Assembly (NCBI GenBank): GCA_963923035.1
Contig: CAWUKT010000008.1
Location: 1-64,000 of the forward strand
Direction of reading: 5' to 3'
Length of the DNA: 64,000 bases
DNA from: CAWUKT01 sp963923035
Lineage (GTDB): Bacteria > Bacteroidota > Bacteroidia > J057 > JADKCL01
The notes beneath the pieces are model-generated. The model did no database searches and was not told the DNA's origin. It saw only the letters and a program-made list of their open reading frames with translations. A program made the translations under genes and the position numbers. Positions 60,701-64,000 of this stretch are shown in pieces; within the stretch, counting starts at the first letter, position 1, and each line of letters starts with the position of its first letter.

Positions 60701-63091
60701 GTCAATTTGACTGATTCGGAGCCAGGAGCCTATATCATCACTTATTCGCCCCCCTACGATTCCTGTGCCCGGGATACATCTTTTTCGGTGACGGTTGAAT
60801 ATCCAGTTGCCCAGTTCGCTTATTTGGATGATACCATTTGTACCGATGGAATTTCAATTTCTCCTCAATTCCAGACATTCTTCCAAGGTGTCTTCCGGGG
60901 CAACAACGGGCTGGATATAGATAGTACAAGTGGCCAAATCGATCCTTCTAGCAATCTTGCAAACACATATCAGGTCTCGTATATCACGGCGAGTCAGACT
61001 TGCCCCGATACCTTCTACGCACCAGATCCGATCTTGATCTTATCTCCTCCTGACCCCGGATTCACCTATCCGAGCGCTGCGTTCTGTCCCGATTTGGATT
61101 CGATTCAGGTAGGAGTGACGACGACAACCGGAGGGCAGTTTTCCACGAGTTCAGGACTGAATATGGATGCGAATACCGGCACCATTTTCCCCGATACAGC
61201 ACTTACGGGGACCTTCCAGGTCATCTATTCCCTCGGTGGCGCTTGTCCCGCTGCCGATTCGGTTGCGGTCGAAATTCTGACTCCGGACATTGCGGATTTT
61301 TCCCTCCAGGACAGCGTCTGCCGGAACAGTAGTACTTTCCCTTTGCTCGATCCGAATGCCTCCAACGGCCAGTGGTCGGTACTGCCCGCTGGTCAACTGA
61401 GCATCAATCCCAATCAAGGATTCATCAATCCGGTTGGCGGACAGATCAATACGAACTATGTCATCACCTATACTACTTCCGGCCAATGTTGGACAACTCA
61501 CAGTGACACCATTACCGTGAAGGAAGGCCTGACGGCCGAGTTTACTCTGAATTCAACCAATTTTTGCGTGACATCCAGCGACTTGGTCACTCCGGTATTG
61601 GACCAAATGGCCAGTCCGGACGGGAGATTCAAGATGGATACCTTGTGTCCTTTGTGCATTGATTCGGTGACTGGAGCCTTCCGTCCTTCCAGTTTATTGC
61701 CCGGAAAGCATACGATTACCTATTCGGTGGAGGAAGGTGGATTAAATTGCGAGGACCAGCGTTCCATTATCATCACGATTCACGAGACCGACAACTTCAC
61801 TGAATTCGTCAGGGAAGATACCACTGTGTGCCAAGGAGCTGATCCCCTTCAAATGGAGGTGCAAGGGAATGTCCTGGGCTATTATGGCGGAAGCCCGGGC
61901 CTGAACATCGATGCCAACGGAAGCATTGGCCTCACCAACGCCGCTGCCGGAACCTTCAAGGTTTGGTACTATCCCAACAATGCTTTCTGTGCCGACTCCA
62001 TCGAAGCCACCGTGGTCATCCTCGGTCCTGAGAGCGCTGATTTTGAATACGGAGAAGTGGCATACTGCCAGAACAGGCCTGCGCCGCGTCCTGTGTTGAT
62101 CCCGGCCGTCAACGGTGGTTTCTCGAGTCCCACCATTGGGGTGGACCCCGATTCGGGGGCCATCGATCTGGAGAGCGGAGATGTTGGACCCCATTGGATT
62201 TACTTTGACATTGATGCTTCCGAAAAATGTACCGCTCGCGATTCGTTCCGGGTGAATGTCTTGGAAGTGCCCGAACCCTTGTTGTACACCATCGAGCCGG
62301 ATTCCAATATTTGCGCCGGCCAGCAGGTGGTGATTTCGACGGATTTGGTGAAAGAGTTGGAGTTTCGGGTCAATGGAGTGGAAGAATCGGGGGAAAATGA
62401 TGACCTGGGCAACCTGTTCATTTACAGTGATTTTGCGGATGGCGACCGGTTTGAAATGGCGTACGGAAATGACTTCGGATGCCGCGACAGTATTTCCTTT
62501 GCGATGGATGTCCGCGAATATCCTGAGCTCCTGTTGTTGGCCGCGCCCGAAGCCGCTGTTAGCAACGAACCCTTTGAAGTCGAAGTGCTCAGCATGGCCG
62601 ATTCCACCGCTGTCCGGTGGAGTCTCGTCGCGGAAGGACCTGCCGCGGTCTTCTCGGACAGTGGGGTGACCGAGGTGATGAACCGAAATGATTTCACCAC
62701 CATCGTCAACGCCGCTACCCTTGAATCTGAGTTTTTCCCCGCCGAATTGACCTTGTACTTCCAACCCCAAGCCTTCGGTTGCGCCGGCGAATTGGACTCC
62801 CTCCTCATTTCCATGGCCCCTGGCGACCTTCCCGTTTACATCCCCGAAATCCTGACCCCGGATGGAAATGGTGAAAACGATACCTGGATGATCAGTTGGC
62901 GGGAATCGAGTGACCAACTGAGTTACCGGATTCGACTGTACAACCGACTCGGAGGACTCGAAGAGGAAATCTATCCCCTCCACGATCAGTGGGACGGCGG
63001 GACGCTGCCCGATGGCGTCTACCGGTGGATCCTCTCCGACCTTCAAGGCAATCAATTACGGGCCGGCGGCCTCACCATCCGGCGGAAATAA
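54716..63091 (+). CDS. Giant secreted adhesin-like protein, Ig-like modules and type B T9SS sorting domain
   Basis: 2,791 residues. Signal peptide MKRQITRPIWRWGGMFVLLL LLLAPGRGWGQ, a ~200-residue N-terminal part, then close to thirty Ig-like modules of ~80-95 residues. Each module has the pattern YP...C...P...GG.FS...(L)...TG.(VI)D...S..(G)Y.I.Y......C, with two cysteines about 60 residues apart that probably pair. The modules follow a four-type order that repeats about every 1.0 kb (first modules of successive sets near 55411, 56458, 57499, 58504, 59546, 60556). The last ~90 residues (VYIPEILTPDGNGENDTWMI ... YNRLGGLEEEIYPLHDQWDG ... LPDGVYRWILSDLQGNQLRA GGLTIRRK) are the gliding-motility-type (type B, CHU_C) T9SS sorting domain. 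Likely a cell-surface filament or adhesin, of the SprB general class. The first ~1.4 kb has lower GC than the rest. Confidence 0.9.
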   Translation: MKRQITRPIWRWGGMFVLLLLLLAPGRGWGQTGNGGTGNGNSGCTGIPNLSFSSPTPIEVCTEDSITLVGGGFENVASITFTLTTPSNQQIQLGYYADTIDTVTIGLPPFLEEGTHLIIARRKKPTGSGNCSTAQINIVKNEIFSVEYPYTTFCTNSSGSVSPTINSNSTNLNTSLLQFQIIPDDNQFSIANNGNLSWSTNNNSSGKDTVSWTNSNCPDNSASFEVTLTNNPVTQLIYPTSVICSSDQQDMTPSTLFPFNDGTFSVTPPTGLVIAPNGEVFVQASTPNNYTIQYAPFNTNCFSSASTSLEIVEDDVAQISFAQNYFCISDEFARPIITGDSGGVFSAPVNSNAVVVNSSTGLVDLIQSRSKGNSNYTVHYVSPGTCPARDSITIDSLFDVRADFELDSIICIPNNTVLEATNVKGPGIFRSLESNTFFVDTVNGNGDPTFPLIDLSSTALTPGATDTIQYNLTFLACQDSFKQAVRYVLVDTVRYLEENYCADSSGAFSFGPDPNFPWYTSSDTVFRFQTPVFNFDSLKNGIVNGPSLTGSNPLTGKVIWEQLECPDNQDSVTITIRPDIGPTQFAYPDTAYCQGEGPVPPTTLFPTVVDSFVSFPPGLFLSAINGTIDPSKSDTGNYSVVFFPNYDCSAPDTFPITILPQDTADFQWIYPNGVNLCRSDTFTLPVASPANGLFSVPSGSNLVLLNPFTGKVDPEASAQLGGPYALTYTTLGVCGDAITKSVAIDPATPYFELQDTFCYSSGDPINATQVESNGFFLASPGLALNGNGVNIPFNTTYTVSMVGNASAPGQYWIEYQTASFNCPDTLRRYIEIIGEAEIQVSYPADTVCNQDTIQVPSLTQGTPPVPYSNPNAFFRASPPGLSINAVTGAVDPLASQPGTYTIEYVTNTLGCEDVFLASAAYVIRSSISSVVSSPGTICQLPAQNISLSVSPLSVAGGVFSSNNSNLSISPLGDIATANSQPGTYKVYYQPLASTCGLLDSVLVNILISDTADISFPTNYFCLADTFITPENNGTPGGIFYLPTGSKADLSNTSTGQVDLFASAINGVNDMWVGYRTIGTCPDTVEVVVDTLYTVEAYFDLVSSICVPETGTTVSATNIKGPGTFFTLQGIASLPNTVNGNGAGWAASFPLVSRASTQAGLDTIRYTLNHSFCRDTFYREVQMNVYEDLQYPIEPFFCAEGDSIKVDPDTTGPNIFAVSNVNISTLGFIRDTLSSVRNIAVNWNQTNCPDNFGSISLQLNPSNPQPQITYPNGPDFCLDGTLLTPSSNYSPVGGSFSSPDTSLKFQSFLLGIINLSTSQPGAYEVIYSPLAADCSEPDTVQITLSDQDIADFQWNYGNGVTFCRWDSIAIPDIAAVNGTPGGLFSVPGNSQAVLINASTGAVDLNQSLTQGSNFSLQYTTQGICADSIVKVINIDPNTAAFDFPDSVCYSSGDVLDAVSLSSPGFFIGETGLGLINSNSVVQTGQATASIVDLGATVIPKDYWITFIAPFTPCRDTVSKVISVLGEEGIVVNFPGPFVCQTDSPLTPTVSQNGQPFTQGMFLPVSGLDIDPNSGTVTPVSSTPGTYTIEYVVETFFCQDTFRTTLEIRPSVPVTLTYPSNGPYCANLGGQAMPQISPSLSGGTYISLSSGLVLNGLGVVDVAQSGSGNFDIVYEPDSLTCGLADTISLTILPPDDPSFSFPQSYYCTFDTNPQPVVSGLAGGTFSSNPNLVLVDPGTGEVNLSASLTNVNNGAFAITYLTNGNCPSSATDTLELIDEDATFTMPADTCYNTLASIFASDLKAGGQFTIRDDVGNIVDSVLVGAGTNQVLLSSTDVLGPGSFTVTYESAGQCVETISDTLDILGIDTVIFSYLATTFCQHDPIQVPQISPPNLPGGFLSQPGGLSLDSVSGNIDPGFSPAGTYNIVFAYEDSNCPDVFNAVHPVTIENPGPSTVVYPNSNFLCKNKLSSVAPLSFSPAGGTFSCSDTNLVVNSSSGVVNLTDSEPGAYIITYSPPYDSCARDTSFSVTVEYPVAQFAYLDDTICTDGISISPQFQTFFQGVFRGNNGLDIDSTSGQIDPSSNLANTYQVSYITASQTCPDTFYAPDPILILSPPDPGFTYPSAAFCPDLDSIQVGVTTTTGGQFSTSSGLNMDANTGTIFPDTALTGTFQVIYSLGGACPAADSVAVEILTPDIADFSLQDSVCRNSSTFPLLDPNASNGQWSVLPAGQLSINPNQGFINPVGGQINTNYVITYTTSGQCWTTHSDTITVKEGLTAEFTLNSTNFCVTSSDLVTPVLDQMASPDGRFKMDTLCPLCIDSVTGAFRPSSLLPGKHTITYSVEEGGLNCEDQRSIIITIHETDNFTEFVREDTTVCQGADPLQMEVQGNVLGYYGGSPGLNIDANGSIGLTNAAAGTFKVWYYPNNAFCADSIEATVVILGPESADFEYGEVAYCQNRPAPRPVLIPAVNGGFSSPTIGVDPDSGAIDLESGDVGPHWIYFDIDASEKCTARDSFRVNVLEVPEPLLYTIEPDSNICAGQQVVISTDLVKELEFRVNGVEESGENDDLGNLFIYSDFADGDRFEMAYGNDFGCRDSISFAMDVREYPELLLLAAPEAAVSNEPFEVEVLSMADSTAVRWSLVAEGPAAVFSDSGVTEVMNRNDFTTIVNAATLESEFFPAELTLYFQPQAFGCAGELDSLLISMAPGDLPVYIPEILTPDGNGENDTWMISWRESSDQLSYRIRLYNRLGGLEEEIYPLHDQWDGGTLPDGVYRWILSDLQGNQLRAGGLTIRRK
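55411..62830 (+). repeat. Tandem Ig-like module repeats with four-module higher order
   Basis: Protein-level repeat inside the giant adhesin. Module type a begins near 55411, 56458, 57499, 58504, 59546 and 60556, spacing 1005-1047 bp; types b (D-x-A-x-F/I...NYFC), c (SIC/TCY...GPG.F) and d follow in the same order. DNA identity between copies is visibly low, so the sets are old duplications held by selection on protein. Confidence 0.8.
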
Positions 63092-63097
63092 CTCCCA

Positions 63098-64000
63098 ATG
63101 CACAATCCCATGAAATTCAACTGTATCCAATATATCCTCGTTCTGGGCGTGCTTTTTGCCGTCGGCAAGTCGCTACCCGCCCAGCAGCTCCCCCTGGCCC
63201 CTGCCCATGTATTTCGCCTCGACGGCCTGAATCCCGCCAGCTCCGGCTTTGGCGACTTGAACCAGGTCGAAGCCCGGTACCGGCAGCAAGGCTTCATGGT
63301 GGACGGGTGGCGCTCCATCCACCAGTTTCTCAATTTCCACAGTCGCCCCTTCGATGAAAAGCAACGCTTTGGCTGGGGCATCGGGTTGACCGGGGACCAG
63401 GAGCATACCGAGCGCCGCATCGCGCTCGCCCCCAGCATTGCCGCGCGGCTGGCCGAGACCGAAAATTTTCGGTTTTCCATGGGCTTCGCCGCCGGATTGA
63501 TCCATTGGACCTCCATCTACTCCAATCGGAGGTACTTCGACCAGGAAGATGCCCTCTTGCAGGGCGGATTTTCCTTCCTGGAAGTCAATGCCAGCATCGG
63601 CGCGCGCTTTGCCTACCAAAACAACTGGATCCGGGGCGGCGCCCAGGTGATGGGCGACCAATTGCCGGGGAGCGTCCTCACCAACCGGCTCGATGGCATC
63701 CCCGTGCGGCCCCACGTCATGGCCAGTGGGGAGGCGCTGTTCAAGCCCGTTTACAACATCTGGGTGGGCCCCCTGGCATTTTACCGCAATACCTTGAACC
63801 AACGTGACACCTCGTTCAGTGCTTCGACCCTGGATGCCGGATTGAAGGTGGAGTTTGACCGGCAGGGGCTCTGGCTGGCCGGAGCCTATCGACTGGACAA
63901 TGGCGCTGTCACCGGTGGGGTTGGCCTCCAACTCTCCGGGACCGATCCCACTGACAAGACCATTGGGCAATTTGAGGTGGACCTCAGCGTGAATGGCAGC
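63098..64000 (+). CDS. PorP/SprF-family type IX secretion outer-membrane protein, partial
   Basis: Open from ATG 63098 (or ATG 63110) to the window edge, 301 codons without stop; the 3' end is outside. Signal peptide with hydrophobic LVLGVLFAVGKSLPAQQ, then HVFRLDGLNPASSGFGDLNQ VEARYRQQ, the 'NPA..G' start of PorP/SprF proteins, followed by alternating strands typical of a beta-barrel (FGWGIGLTGDQ, FRFSMGFAAGLIHW, WIRGGAQVMGDQLPGS). Such proteins bind or help secrete type B T9SS substrates (SprF with SprB). Only 6 nt separate it from the adhesin stop, so the two form an operon and are likely partners. Confidence 0.88.
   Translation, partial: MHNPMKFNCIQYILVLGVLFAVGKSLPAQQLPLAPAHVFRLDGLNPASSGFGDLNQVEARYRQQGFMVDGWRSIHQFLNFHSRPFDEKQRFGWGIGLTGDQEHTERRIALAPSIAARLAETENFRFSMGFAAGLIHWTSIYSNRRYFDQEDALLQGGFSFLEVNASIGARFAYQNNWIRGGAQVMGDQLPGSVLTNRLDGIPVRPHVMASGEALFKPVYNIWVGPLAFYRNTLNQRDTSFSASTLDAGLKVEFDRQGLWLAGAYRLDNGAVTGGVGLQLSGTDPTDKTIGQFEVDLSVNGS

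Overview
The window reads as chromosomal DNA of a gliding or T9SS-bearing member of the Bacteroidota, most like the Saprospiria (Lewinella/Haliscomenobacter type); the exact genus cannot be fixed from sequence reading alone. The pointers are: several secreted proteins with type IX secretion (T9SS) C-terminal sorting domains, a PorP/SprF-family outer-membrane protein, Bacteroidota-type promoters (TTG-N19/20-TAnnTTTG), Bacteroidota-specific families (DUF4292, DUF4286, CCC-motif/DUF4190-type membrane protein), C-minus (zinc-free) ribosomal proteins S4, S14 and L36, and weak Shine-Dalgarno sites.

Layout. 1-2.2 kb: a WG-repeat protein entered mid-gene, probably with a frameshift at position ~37. 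2.1-10.4 kb: small membrane protein, two T9SS cargo proteins, a sterol-desaturase-family enzyme, then a two-gene unit (isoaspartyl peptidase + secreted tandem cyanophycinase) that looks like a cyanophycin-use pathway, and tatA. 10.5-16.0 kb: a six-gene minus-strand operon (phhB-dut-nucleotidyltransferase-TPR-DUF4292-EnvC-like). 16.0-19.3 kb: an accessory, gene-poor stretch with six copies of a 105-bp three-hairpin element in arrays of 3, 1 and 2, an orphan antitoxin-like gene, one T9SS-type protein and a long pyrimidine-rich tract. 19.3-25.1 kb: TPR protein, DUF4286, hydrolase, lipoprotein, aroQ, xerD, a small exported protein, prmC.

25.2-43.2 kb: an uninterrupted str-S10-spc-alpha ribosomal operon (rpsL to rplQ with fusA, secY, map, infA, rpoA; no tuf, no adk), started by a clear promoter upstream of rpsL and closed by a strong terminator after rplQ. 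43.3-44.8 kb: directly behind the terminator stands a 486-residue protein that I read as a deaminase-fold toxin/effector (H347-G-E349 and P-C368-x-x-C371) with an N-terminal leader resembling those of contractile-injection-system cargo and no visible immunity gene; this is the most exciting single locus. 44.8-54.4 kb: MidA-like methyltransferase and aspartate-type aminotransferase, divergent from MgtE, then a small FxLYD-like protein, two exported proteins, a prokaryotic inward-rectifier K+ channel and a cytosolic helical-repeat protein. 54.7-64 kb: a 2,791-residue secreted adhesin built of Ig-like modules in a four-module (~1.0 kb) higher-order repeat, with a type B T9SS sorting domain, followed 6 nt later by its likely PorP/SprF-type partner, which runs off the window.

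By function, housekeeping translation occupies the centre, while the flanks show a surface-oriented lifestyle: polymer degradation outside the cell, very large adhesins, T9SS export, and one candidate toxin. No tRNA, rRNA, CRISPR array, transposase or prophage genes were seen.
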